Shown: piece after piece, positions 20,442-30,940 of the stretch
Layout: each line of letters starts with the position of its first letter
Position numbering within the stretch: position 1 is the first letter of the stretch
Source of the DNA: Pilasporangium apinafurcum
Lineage: Eukaryota > Oomycota > Peronosporomycetes > Pythiales > Pythiaceae
Length of the DNA stretch: 64,000 nt
Direction of reading: 5' to 3'
Assembly (NCBI GenBank): GCA_001600495.1
Contig: BCKE01000028.1
Coordinates: forward strand, 252,748 to 316,747
The notes under the pieces: model-generated
Databases searched by the model: none
Told to the model about the DNA's origin: nothing
What the model saw: only the letters and a program-made list of their open reading frames with translations
Program-made: the position numbers and the translations under genes

Positions 20442-21575
20442 TTAAGCGCCACCCAAGCATTGATCGAGAGTCTTTATCGTTTCAGTAGCAATAAGAACCC
20501 AGCCGATGTCAATATATACACATGCGACTGAGGGCGATGTATCCACCCATAAACCAAGTGTTGACGATTGTTGGTGCGAACATACAAGTTTAAAGGTGTG
20601 AAATAGTACTAGTTCCATCCTGTTCATCAAGTTGATAGCAATAAACCTTCATGACGTTTCGCGCTTGGGCGGCAATGACGAATTGAGTGTGAAGAATCTA
20701 CAGCATCCAAGTGTTCTCTCCATTGACGGTCTTCAATTGATGATGAAAGCGATTGGTTTAAGATCAATGGGGTGCATTTCGAACGAACCCTCTTGCCATC
20801 ATAAAAGTAGAACCGTAATGCGTTTGGATAAGTTCGGAATTTACTGAAGCAAAATAGAAATATGTGTACCATGACGCTTCTCTAGGCGTCCAGACGAGAT
20901 CATTTTGCATGCTCTACGCGAGGAAAAAAAGAAGAAGTAACGAGCAACTTTTTACTGTCAACAATGAGGTAGTTACATAGTGCACAAATGTATATTTTTG
21001 CTGGTACGACTTTAATCATATGAGATGTACCTTCCTCTAGAATGCTTGCGCGTGTTGATCGAACTGGCACCATCGAAGTTTCAACAAAGTGCAACACGCC
21101 ATGTGGCTTTCTCAGCGTTCCATAGAAGGAAAATGAGCCAAAACTTATAAAAGCGTTACGCTAAAATTTATGTGTTGTCATACCCGACCAAAGAGGGCAC
21201 GCACTGTTTCCTGATAAATTCTCCCACACGACCCATACCCATCCATATGAGATTCATGAGCTGATCTTTGGGGTTGGTGTGTGGATCTGTAAAGCCAGAC
21301 ACAGAGATGACGGCCATGATCAATTGCTAGTATGAGGAGAAAGGCTCAATATTAGTGCTGCCTGATTTCATTGTAATCATTGAGATCTCTTTAGTCGTTT
21401 GCGGTTGCATTGCTCATTACCTAGTTCGATATCTACTAGCCATGCAGGGAAGGATGCTAATCAGCAATAGGTACTTCGTGGGTAGTTTACTTCCATTAAA
21501 TGAGCTGTGGACAATAATGATAAGAAGCCATACCCAGGTTAACTCCAACATTAATCCGATCCATCTCCATGGTCG
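20442..21575 (-). CDS. Unidentified spliced gene, possibly decayed
   Basis: Minus-strand coding segments join through plausible GT/AG sites. One begins MKTSNLYPTMEMDRINVGVN (about 21540-21600). The next reads LIMAVISVSGFTDPHTNPKD and LMNLIWMGMGRVGEFIRKQC (about 21190-21325). Then come PHGVLHFVETSMVPVRSTRA (about 21040-21100), WTPREASWYTYFYFASVNSE (about 20830-20890), and a terminal part ending GWVLIATETIKTLDQCLGGA at 20442. Composition and splice continuity suggest a genuine protein. The middle part (20640-20800) does not stay in a single frame, so either introns are missed or the gene is damaged. I do not recognise the family. Confidence 0.35.
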
Positions 21576-21836
21576 GGTACAAATTGGAAGTCTTCATTTG
21601 CTGGGTACAGCTGTGTGATGTAAACCCTTCTTTAGCTGCTGACGATTTGTTGACACCACCCAAAACTGAGCAACCAGATCATTTCCCTTTGTAGAAAGAA
21701 TTTCAGGCTTTCTGAATTGTCGCATGGCTTTAACAAAGATCTCCTCTTTTTCATTGATCAATCTGCTCCAAAGCAGCTACAGTCTTTTAGTACGTGTAGT
21801 CACTATTCCATTGATCGATACAGTATACATAGCGGA

Positions 21837-22853
21837 ATGGACCTTCGGCAGAAATTGCTGATCGAATGTTTCGCCGAGTTCCTCGGCACATGGCTGATGG
21901 TGTTTTTAGGCACGGCAACGATAGCGACAAGTGTTACGACTGGTGCTCAAGTCGGGATTTGGCAGATCGCAGTTTTGTGGGGCTTCGGCATCACATTGTC
22001 GATCTTTCTCTCCTCACATGTGTCTGGAGCACATTTGAATCCAGCAGTGACACTTTCGCTGGGGCTCTCCAAAATGACTGCGTTCCCACGGTGGAAGATG
22101 GCGCCATATATCGTGGCTCAACTACTTGGCTCCACCTTCAGTGGTGCATGTGTGCTTCTATTATATGGTAGTGCCATCGCACGATATGAAGAGGACAACC
22201 AGATCACGAGAGGAGATACCAACAGCACACTCACTGCAATGATCTTTGGTGAATACTTTCCCAACCCACAGTTTGAGTACTTCGATGTGCTTCGTCAAGA
22301 AGATGTCTCAATTCTTATAGCCTTAGCCTTTGAAACCGTAGGGACGATGCTGCTGATGGTATTCATTCGAGCCTTGACCGATGAAAGCAATGGCGCACGA
22401 CCATCAATGCACCAAGCACCTTTCTACATCGGCTTTGGAATGGCATCGCTCATGTCTGTGGTGGGTCCATTTACTCAAGCAGGACTGAACCCAGCGAGAG
22501 ACTTTGGTCCCAGAATTGTTGCTGCCTCTGCTGGCTGGTCTAGTATTGCTATACCAGGACCAAGAAATGGCTTCTGGGTGTATATTGTCGGTCCAGTTTT
22601 CGGTGCTCTCATTGGTGGATGGATCTATGATTATGCTCTTCGGCCAGCCTACATGGCCAAACTAGAACCGCCACTTGAATACGGTCTGCATGACCACGAA
22701 CGCTCGCTCATCGAGCTCGCAGCGAAACATCATTTGATCGCGAACCTTGCGTCGATGCATAGCATGGATGGCAAAAGAGGAATTCAGGATAGTCCGAATT
22801 TCAATCGCTTGTCCTCACCAGGAATCCTCACAGAGACACATCTACAGGTATAA
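21837..22853 (+). CDS. Aquaglyceroporin (MIP family)
   Basis: Start chosen at the ATG at 21837 (MDLRQKLLIECFAEFLGTWL), where the first membrane helix begins; the frame is open from 21717, giving an extra 40 residues of doubtful status. Six membrane helices and both pore loops are present: HLNPAVTLS in loop B and GLNPARDFGPR in loop E. The Asp after the second NPAR is typical of glycerol-conducting GlpF-type channels rather than strict water channels. The cytosolic C-terminus is long and Ser/His-containing (HDHERSLIELAAKHHLIANL). It should mediate passive flux of glycerol or small solutes and water across a membrane. A fossil fragment of a sister copy lies at 19995-20150. Confidence 0.92.
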   Translation: MDLRQKLLIECFAEFLGTWLMVFLGTATIATSVTTGAQVGIWQIAVLWGFGITLSIFLSSHVSGAHLNPAVTLSLGLSKMTAFPRWKMAPYIVAQLLGSTFSGACVLLLYGSAIARYEEDNQITRGDTNSTLTAMIFGEYFPNPQFEYFDVLRQEDVSILIALAFETVGTMLLMVFIRALTDESNGARPSMHQAPFYIGFGMASLMSVVGPFTQAGLNPARDFGPRIVAASAGWSSIAIPGPRNGFWVYIVGPVFGALIGGWIYDYALRPAYMAKLEPPLEYGLHDHERSLIELAAKHHLIANLASMHSMDGKRGIQDSPNFNRLSSPGILTETHLQV

Positions 22854-23139
22854 GTGGTAGTAGTCAAGTCATTAGCAAAGGAGAAGACACTGTGTATATA
22901 GGCGTTTTGAGTTCTTGCCTAATCAAAAATAAAATGCTCACCACTAACAAATATCTGGCGTTTACTGTTGTGCATTTGTGGATGTCGTGCAATTGGAGTA
23001 TAATAGAAAAAAAGTTGCCATATCGGCAAGAGCTTCCGCATGTGCCACTGATATGGGTACACTCTGATGATTTATTTACGGGCTACACGAAAAGAACTCG
23101 GAATTGGGTGCTTATCATGGACTACGTTCATCATCCAAA

Positions 23140-24934
23140 ATGGTCAAGAGCATGCGGCACTATCTTACGCTGGGTGTAGCGACCGATGCGACGTCCAGGA
23201 CGGTCGTACGCGCATATAGAGAGAAAGTGAAGCAGCTGATACCGGAGGATGGCGACCCCACATCAGAAATACAGCAACAGGTGAACCATGGGCTCATTAA
23301 ATACCGATTGATCTCCATACTCACTACTTATCATGGGCTGTGGTATCATGGAGCTTGTACGAATACATGAAGCCTACACTGTCCTAGCGGACGCAAGGAA
23401 GCGAGAAGTATATGATATGTAAGCTTGACCATTGATGCGATATCTCTAGTTTATGTACTGGGCTGTTAGTGTCATGGATATGTGTGTTTGTGCTATTTAT
23501 TGTCCCTCGAAGTGCAGGAGAAGAAGGTATTCGGCTGCTTGCTAGTTATGAGAATACAAACACAATATTTGATGATGCTCAAAATATCAAGGTAAGCGAC
23601 CGCACTTACCTGTTTGTCTTTAATATTGTCTGGAGAGAGCAGAGTGACATGGGAGTTTATCCTTGTATGGTTAGGAGAAAACGACTTCGTTTTTACAAAA
23701 CCTAGCGGTAACTGGCCAGGAAGGCAAGCTCCTTAGTCTCTACCTTTCGATGTTCCTTGTTGCATTCCTGTTGATGATCCCAGGTTGAATAGTTACCCTC
23801 AGCATGCCATCGTTCATCAGTTCGTTATCTCATTATTGGTGACACGTGCGCTTATCTGTAGTGTTATGGTGTTTACGTGTGGATGGCACAATCTCCTTGA
23901 ATTGGACTATCGTTTTCATCCCCATGTGGACGCTGCAGTGCATGATATATTATTTTGGTTTCGCCTGGTCGACTCCACTTGCTGATGTAACCATCGATGA
24001 AAATATCAAGCTGACTATCCATGCTGTATATACGCTCGTGAAGGAGGCGTTGCTACTCGTGGCACAGGTGTTCGTTGCTGGAAAGCTCAACGGTGATCTT
24101 CATTGGCGAGTGGTGGATATACTGATTCCATACTATTTGTGTGAAGTGCTATCGTTCATGGATTCAATTTTTGCGGGCATTCTTCGGTATCAGCGGCGAC
24201 TTCATGAGACCGCGGAAGCCGGCGTCACAGCCACGAAAACATTCATACAGCGACGCAGACAGTTTGCTGCAGCAATATCCGGTCACGTTCTTATTATGTT
24301 GGTGCGATTAGTGCTGAGTATATTGATTGGGTTGAAGATTGACGGTTCGCTTGGTGATACGAGTTGGTGGGAAGTATTTCTTCCCTGGTGGATCTTTATC
24401 TTGTGCGCGATTATCACCTTACTGAAAAAAATGCATTTTCCTTTATGCAAAGGATGATCTACAAACAATCAAGGACACGATTGATTTGTTAATGAAGCAA
24501 GACGGCGACGAAAACGGCGAAGTTATTGATCAAGAAGTGGAGCAACGTGCATCAACATCCCAGTTCGCACATATGTGCTGGCTGGTTGTCTGCATTGGAT
24601 TTATGATCTCGCCTTCCTTTATTCTGGCTGTGCGATTGGAAAGTAGTTCGTTTTCGACATTATACATCCTGGTACCATGGCTAATCCCGGTAGGTGTGCT
24701 CGTAAATGCACCTTACAGTGTCTATGTAAAATCTGATTGTTCTTACATGTTGTGATGCAAATTGTTGTGTTGGACTAGGGTGGTGTTTTTATCTTTGTTC
24801 AATGCTGTTCGCTTGTGGTCGTTGCGTGTGGATCCAACAAACTAGTACTTGAAAATGGCCAAGACCAAGAAGAGCAACAGGTTTCGGTAGTAGCACAACC
24901 CACAGCCAGATCACATATAGTAAATGTAATATAG
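23140..24934 (+). CDS. J-domain/TMEM185-like membrane protein, copy 1 (no HPD)
   Basis: First of four same-strand paralogues. Exon 1 (23140-23280) encodes a J-domain start, MVKSMRHYLTLGVATDATSR, with QLIPEDG where the HPD motif should lie. A small exon near 23352 (IHEAYTVLADARKREVYDM) completes the J-domain, and AGEEGIRLLASYENTN follows from about 23517. A membrane exon from about 23862 has the repeated L-D-G-x-x-x-W-x-x-V-F-x-P-W motif of TMEM185-type proteins (LRVDGTISLNWTIVFIPMW, GLKIDGSLGDTSWWEVFLPW), with a last exon at about 24780-24934. The frame breaks at an A7 run (24425-24431); one base fewer would continue directly into DLLMKQDGDENG. Either a sequence error or a real lesion. J-domains lacking HPD are not expected to stimulate Hsp70. 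Confidence 0.75.
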
Positions 24935-25200
24935 ACATCTCCAATGGCTTTATGTCTCTGTAGTGTACTAGTGTTTGATCATCTAGCATGGCTTTGCTTT
25001 ATGCGGGAGGATATTAAGCATTTCGTTCTTCCATCTCCATCAATCAATTTGAAGCCAGGGTATCTACACTATTTTTGGTAATTTTTAAGAGGATGAAGCT
25101 TGAAGTGACATAGCCCAGCCAAGCAACCGCGTCATGAATCAGGTTTTTCGTCCAACACCATCCGCCATCGAACAAGCAGAAGGAAGGAAGATCCATACAA

Positions 25201-26922
25201 ATGGCAGTGAAGAACCAGGTGTACTACAATCGTCTGGGCGTGTCGACCACGGCCACGCGTCGAGCGATCAAACAGGCGTATCATGCGAAGGAGGCTGCAC
25301 TGGTGGAGGAAGATGTGACGCCAGAAATGCTCGAGGAGGTACAGAAATGGCGTTAATCTAGGATGCGAAGCTGGCAAAACGAAATTGATGAATGAATCTG
25401 CTGGTTGGGTATGTAGGCTGCACAGTTGAAGCAAGCGTATGAAGTATTGAAGGATCCACACAAGCGAGAAGTTTACGATAAGTTAGTCACATCATGAGGT
25501 TTTGTTGTTGTGATATTTGTATAAGCAGTTATGCACTGATGATGATTTATCATTCTAGAGCCGGCGAAGAAGGAATTGAGCTACTGCAACGCTATGACAG
25601 CGTGAACACAAGCCAACAGGTACGATACATATTGTGCTGTTGGCAAAGCAGCTCTAAGAAAGTTGACACGAATGATATCATGTGTTTAACAGGAAAAATC
25701 CACAGAAATGGTGCGCTCTGTCGTCGAGCTCGGTGGCCAGGGTGCGCTCTTCGTCGTCTTTGTACTAGCATTCCTTGCGTGTGTGCTTTTCACCATTCCA
25801 GGTAAACTTCACGCTATCACTGTAGTGGTCTGCCTAACGTATTTTATTACTGACAGATCACTTTTTTACAGTCCTTGTATGTCTGCGAGTGGATGGCACT
25901 ATCACGTGGAACTGGGCGGTTGTGCTCATCCCAATCTGGGTAGTAGATGCACTCTACGTGTGTTTTGGATTCCGGTGGTCATTCCCGTTAGAAGATGCAG
26001 ATATCAACGCACGACTGAAGCTGTGGCTGCTGCTCTTCCATGCCCTCTACACCATTTTCCGCGAATCGTTGCTACTGGCGGTTCAGATTTTCATCGTGTT
26101 AAAGCTGAATGATGACATCGATTGGCCTGTGATGGAGGTGTTAATGCCGTACTTTGCCTACGAAGCGCTGCTACTCGTTGATACAAGCATTGGGGGGGTC
26201 ATCGGATACAAGCAACTGGTAGCTGTTGGTCACAAAACTGGCATCGAAACCACAGTAGCATTCAAAAAGCAGCGAACTGCGTTCATTCCTACGGCGATTG
26301 TTCGTGTCTTGACCATTCTAGTGCGGTTGGCACTTGGTGTATTGATCGGTTTAAAGCTTGACGGGCAGCTTGGCGACACGAGTTGGTGGATCATCTTTGT
26401 GCCGGTGTGGATTGCTCTTGGCTATGCATTGGTGACGCCATTAGTGACGTATGCCAATGCAGTCAAGAGGCAAAAGAAGACTCGAAAAGTGACGGAGAGA
26501 ACGCGACTTGTTCAGGATGACGACGATGATGACACAAGTGAAGCTGGTCGACCATCCTATCCACTAGCTCAGGCGCTATGTTCGATCGCATGTATCGCAG
26601 TGCTGGTGTTTCCCTATTTTATCTTGACTGAACGCTTAGAAGGGGCGAAGTTTCCAGCGTTGTACATCCTCCTGCCGTGGATATTTGGGGTACGTTGATT
26701 TATATCACATGGTTGCGGCAGGTGGTTTTGCCTGCAGACTCTTAGCCTGCTGATGATATTGTTCTTATTTTATGAATGCTTATGTAGACTGTGTTTACTC
26801 TCTGCTTCATGTGCTGCCTAGCAATGTGGTTCGACAAAGCAGCTAACAATGGAGAAACCCAAGAGATATCGCATCAGTCCGGAAACTCAAATAAGGACTA
26901 CGTGAGTGTAGACCTCGATTGA
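25201..26922 (+). CDS. J-domain/TMEM185-like membrane protein, copy 2 (no HPD)
   Basis: Six-exon gene with the same architecture and intron positions as its neighbours. The ATG at 25201 gives MAVKNQVYYNRLGVSTTATR, with ALVEEDV in place of the HPD loop. A second exon has LKQAYEVLKDPHKREVYDK, a third AGEEGIELLQRYDSVNTSQQ, then a first membrane segment (ALFVVFVLAFLACVLFTIPG). The main membrane exon (about 25872-26690) holds four TMEM185-like repeats: LRVDGTITWNWAVVLIPIW, LKLNDDIDWPVMEVLMPYF, LKLDGQLGDTSWWIIFVPVW and ERLEGAKFPALYILLPWIF. An acidic loop (DDDDDDTSEAG) separates the last two. The last exon starts near 26788 and ends NKDYVSVDLD. The frame is intact throughout. Confidence 0.85.
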
Positions 26923-27459
26923 GCCGAGAAATGAGATTTGCGTTTGTAGTGACGCCGAAGAGATGCACGGCAATGTCAGTATATAGTTCGGCTTTGGCGC
27001 TTTGATTTAGTTAGTAACTGTTCCAGGCACGCTATACAGTATCGCTCTGCACACAGGTGTCTATTCAGCATGTAGATGGTGATCATTGAGAAAAGTTCCC
27101 GTTATCTGGATTCTATGATGACGACGTTTCAAATTCTCGTCGCATAAGCAAAGACGAGCTCAACTTGCATCAAATCATGCTGCCGTTTAAACCAAACTCG
27201 CGTCATTTCAAATTTCATTGTGCAAAGATGGACATACTCTTTTCTACCTCAACGATCACTATCAATTCCAATGCATTAGTATCCTGTTATTGACCAAACG
27301 AAGTTCCACAGCTGGCTTCCGATATCTTCATAAGAACAAAGTGAATTCATGTATTTGCACAACTATGTGTTCGAAAAGAAAAGAGGAATGAAACAAACGA
27401 AAGCTAAGGAAGAGAAATAGGTTGGAGCCTATGGATCATGAAATTGTAACATGTGAAAG
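26923..27459. other. Intergenic, no supported gene
   Basis: Flank between J-TMEM185 copy 2 and the ankyrin fragment. Nothing coding or structured was recognised. Confidence 0.45.
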
Positions 27460-28250
27460 GTGCAATATGCCAGCAGAATACTGGCACTAGATCAGTTTGC
27501 GACTGATTTATCAAATTTTGGAATGCAAAAATCAGGTGGGCATGATCAAATTGTGAGCGATCATCTCACAATCAAGAACATGACGGAGCTTATGGTGTTG
27601 CGAGAATTGTATGAAGAAGAGCGAGAAGAACAGAACAGACGGGATGGCAGGGCGATGATTGAGACAACTTTCTTACGTGATCTGGCCGACATCGAACGTA
27701 TAGTTGCCCCCAACTTGTCGATTGTCACTTTTGTGGGACCACTATGGATTAAAGGCACCTGTCTCCACAAAATGACAGCACTACATGCAGCTGCTCTCAC
27801 TCGCAAACACGAGGTGGTGCAATTTCTCGTGGACCACGGTGCTATAGTAGATGCAACGGATAATCATGGCCATACAGCACTATCATATGCGGCACGTGCA
27901 GGCGATTTCAATATCATGGGTTGCCTACTGGACTACGATGCTGACGTAAATGCGCCTCATGGTAAGACATCACTGCTTGTTGCAACAGGGGGCAGTTGAA
28001 TAAGAGTTGTGGAATTCCTTGTAATAAACGGCGTAATGGTGAGCTCTGTGGACAATTTCTCACTGATCCACGTAGCGATTGAATCCAAGAACGTACAAGT
28101 CGTCAAGCTTTTGGTGGTGAGCGATGCAGACGTTAATGTCACTTGCAAATTCAGCCGATTGTCCGTCTTATTCTATGCCATAGAAAGTGGCATGTAGTAC
28201 TATAAAATGTTGTACAATGCAAGATATCTTTTGTATAATGAATGTGGTTG
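27460..28250 (+). pseudogene. Ankyrin-repeat gene fragment
   Basis: An open stretch lacking a good upstream ATG leads into ankyrin repeats: MTALHAAALTRKHEVVQFLV, HGHTALSYAARAGDFNIMGC and LLDYDADVNAPHGKTSLLVA. A stop follows at about 27998; the repeats continue in frame beyond it (FSLIHVAIESKNVQVVKLLV) to about 28197, then decay (KMLYNARYLLYNEC). It ends where the left arm of the inverted repeat begins. Together with protein-kinase remnants at 33100-33690, it suggests the wreck of one or more ankyrin-kinase genes, a combination common in oomycetes. Internal stops make a functional product unlikely. Confidence 0.65.
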
Positions 28251-28506
28251 AGCAGTGAGACGGATACAGGGATGCGATACAGATCATATATCTGTTCCAC
28301 ATGGCGAAGAGATACAGTGGAATCGATCTCATAAGATCGTAATTGCTGCATTTGAAAGCGCGAAGATGGCAGCTTCAGTACATCAGCTGTCTTCATTTTT
28401 GCTCATCTGTTTGGGAATAACGCATGGAATCAGTGCAAAACAACATTGTTGTCCATGAATGACAACATCATAGGATAAGCTAAAGCACAGAAATAAGGTA
28501 GAGTAA

Positions 28507-28737
28507 TTAAATCTGGTAAAGACGTGAAGAACGTATTGAGTGTTTTGAGGACTTTATTTGATTAGCGGCACCGTTCGACCTATTCTGTGATCCACGCGAT
28601 CCAGAGACTTCCATCTGATGTTGTACACCGAAACTATACTGTAAACCCCGAGCTACACATTCACTTACAGTCCTCCAAAGATAAATTTGCATCAAAACCA
28701 AGAAGATGTAAGCTGCCTGACGCGAGATGATCCACAA
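28507..28737 (-). other. Unidentified open stretch in left arm
   Basis: A 76-codon open frame, possibly the end of a larger gene. It has a hydrophobic segment (AAYIFLVLMQIYLW) and a Ser/Arg/Asn-rich tail, and no ATG start. The identical copy is at 32271-32501. I do not recognise it. Confidence 0.25.
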
Positions 28738-29065
28738 AGATTATGTAGGAAGATAAGAATCTGGTTAAAGGGAACAATCTGCCGTTAATCTCCATATTTC
28801 AAGATTCAAAATCAGTCAACCATTGTGCTCAAGAAGCATCTATATGCTGATGACTGCATCTATAACTACTGTAGTTGTTGATACACTAATGCAACTGATC
28901 AGACTATGATTCTAGCATTTCCAGTCATGCAGGGAACTTTAAATATCAGCACCAATGTTAGTACTATGAACTAATGCAAAGTTGCTATTTATTAATGCGA
29001 TGAACCTGATGGAATCAAATGTAACACTAACCAGGTGCTGCTCAAGTTAAAGTAAAGTAACTTAT

Positions 29066-30067
29066 CTACTCCTCATCTACGATATGAAGAATGATCTTGC
29101 CTTTCGCGCGATTCGATTTCTGAATCTTCACAGCCTCTGCCAAGTCTTCAAATGCGTGTACAGAGTTAATGGGAACCTGGACGAGTTCAGACTCTACCAT
29201 AGCAGCGATCTCCTTCAAAATCCAACCGAGTGCTCGCGCACGAGCAAATGTGGCCGAGGCACCAATAGGAGATTCAATCTGGTTCGGAATGGGCAAGAGC
29301 GTCACGAAGTGACCAACTTGTGGCTTCAACACTTTCTGAGCCGCGTGGTTCCATGTGTCTGGGTCCACACAATCCAGAATGATATCGATCGAATGTGCTT
29401 CGACGACATCACCCCAGTTTTCTTTTGTGTAGTCGATCACTTCGTCTGCACCAAGTGACTTGACAAAGTCAATGTTGCGGTAGCTAGTGGTGGCGATGAC
29501 ATAGGCACCGACGGATTTGGCGAGTTGGATGCCAACGATACCACAGCTGGTGCTACCACCGCAGATTAACACGCGATTGCCTTGCTTAACTTTCCCATCC
29601 AACACAAGTGCTTGATAACTTGTGAGTGAGACACCTGCGACCCCAGCAGCTTGGTCAAACGTCAAATTCTTGGGTTTTACTGCCACTGCATCGGCGTCAA
29701 TCACGAGGTACTCGGCAAATGAACCGGTCATACCAAAAGGAGTCATGACGTAGACAGCATCGCCAACTTGGAAGTCCTGGACGTCGGAACCGACTTCCAC
29801 GATAATTCCAGCCGCATCATGGCCGACACCAAAGGGTTTCTCGTGGGATGGATGATACTCTGGAGGCAGCATCATCTCTCCATCTTCCACCAATTTGTAG
29901 TCGGCAGGGTTAAGTGCAGCACTGTGCACTTTGATGCGTACTTGTTTTGGCTCGAGTGGGACTTGCTTGACGCTTGGATTGAGTTTGATTTCTTCGAGTG
30001 CGTTGCCAAATTTTTCGTATTGGTAGGCTTTGAAGGTGGTGGGGATCGTAGCAGTTGTAGAAACCAT
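29066..30067 (-). CDS. Zinc-free MDR quinone oxidoreductase-like protein, left copy
   Basis: Start chosen at the ATG at 30065-30067 (MVSTTATIPTTFKAYQYEKF); the frame is open further up only with a GTG. The 333-residue product has a GroES-like N-terminal domain (VHSAALNPADYKLVEDG, GHDAAGIIVEVGSDV) and a Rossmann domain with the nucleotide loop ICGGSTSCGIVGIQLAK, then GADEVIDYTKENWGD. The zinc ligands of classical alcohol dehydrogenases are missing, as in quinone oxidoreductase/RTN4IP1-like members that use NADPH. The substrate is unknown. The identical gene in the opposite arm is transcribed in the other direction; the two copies diverge head-to-head from the palindrome centre. Confidence 0.9.
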   Translation of the reverse strand: MVSTTATIPTTFKAYQYEKFGNALEEIKLNPSVKQVPLEPKQVRIKVHSAALNPADYKLVEDGEMMLPPEYHPSHEKPFGVGHDAAGIIVEVGSDVQDFQVGDAVYVMTPFGMTGSFAEYLVIDADAVAVKPKNLTFDQAAGVAGVSLTSYQALVLDGKVKQGNRVLICGGSTSCGIVGIQLAKSVGAYVIATTSYRNIDFVKSLGADEVIDYTKENWGDVVEAHSIDIILDCVDPDTWNHAAQKVLKPQVGHFVTLLPIPNQIESPIGASATFARARALGWILKEIAAMVESELVQVPINSVHAFEDLAEAVKIQKSNRAKGKIILHIVDEE

Positions 30068-30117
30068 TGTCGTGATGGTAGTTATTGGTTGGTTGAGTGC
30101 TGTGTTCGCTTGATGGT

Positions 30118-30131
30118 ATTTTGAATAATGA
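30118..30131 (-). promoter_or_regulatory. Possible oomycete initiator of left MDR gene
   Basis: TCATTATTCAAAAT on the minus strand lies about 50 bases upstream of the chosen ATG and fits the oomycete initiator pattern (Y-CATT-YY-N-CA-W-TTT-like) loosely. This favours the ATG at 30067 over the longer GTG-opened frame. Confidence 0.4.
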
Positions 30132-30458
30132 CCTTGAGGAGGTACAGAGAAACTGAAGTTCACAAGCCAAACAGCGTGGTACGAAGTATGTTTAGTGATT
30201 AGCGAGAAGATTGTAAGCTAGATTGTGTGTGAACGTGATTCGTCAATGGCAATTCGAAGTATAGACTAAAGGAGATGTTGCATCATCGTCCTGCTTGGGT
30301 GATGAGCAGTTTACGCGAAAGCACGTTGTTGGACGACTTTGGCAAATTTTCGCGAAATCTAGTATACAATAGTTGATTCTGTTATATTCGATATGGTGTT
30401 CCTGCTATCACATTGGGAGAGATGCTTTTAAACTCACACTGTTCTTGATTTGATTTTC

Positions 30459-30549
30459 ATCATCCTGTTGTTCGTTTGTGGATAAGTTATTCGTGGATGT
30501 GATACTGCCAGTGTCATCGTTTATTGTCCCGTAGTATTGATTCCTCGAC
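30459..30549. other. 91-bp spacer of the inverted repeat
   Basis: The only unpaired sequence at the palindrome centre. It is unique in the window and has no coding or obvious structural feature. Confidence 0.85.
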
Positions 30550-30876
30550 GAAAATCAAATCAAGAACAGTGTGAGTTTAAAAGCATCTCTCCCAATGTGA
30601 TAGCAGGAACACCATATCGAATATAACAGAATCAACTATTGTATACTAGATTTCGCGAAAATTTGCCAAAGTCGTCCAACAACGTGCTTTCGCGTAAACT
30701 GCTCATCACCCAAGCAGGACGATGATGCAACATCTCCTTTAGTCTATACTTCGAATTGCCATTGACGAATCACGTTCACACACAATCTAGCTTACAATCT
30801 TCTCGCTAATCACTAAACATACTTCGTACCACGCTGTTTGGCTTGTGAACTTCAGTTTCTCTGTACCTCCTCAAGG

Positions 30877-30890
30877 TCATTATTCAAAAT
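30877..30890 (+). promoter_or_regulatory. Possible oomycete initiator of right MDR gene
   Basis: Mirror copy of the TCATTATTCAAAAT motif, about 50 bases upstream of the ATG at 30941. The match to the consensus is loose. Confidence 0.4.
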
Positions 30891-30940
30891 ACCATCAAGC
30901 GAACACAGCACTCAACCAACCAATAACTACCATCACGACA

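Larger units (their letters stand above)
28253..30458. repeat. Inverted repeat, left arm (2206 bp)
   Basis: Reverse-complement of 30550-32755 with no length difference. Every paired position checked obeys left + right = 61008, and all long reading frames inside are identical in both arms. Sequence diverges abruptly outside 28253 and after 30458. The arm contains one MDR oxidoreductase gene (minus strand) and a second, unidentified open stretch. Confidence 0.93.

Noticed and set aside
30068-30163. GTG-opened upstream extension of the MDR oxidoreductase
   Set aside because: No ATG, and an initiator-like motif lies inside it, so it is probably 5' UTR.
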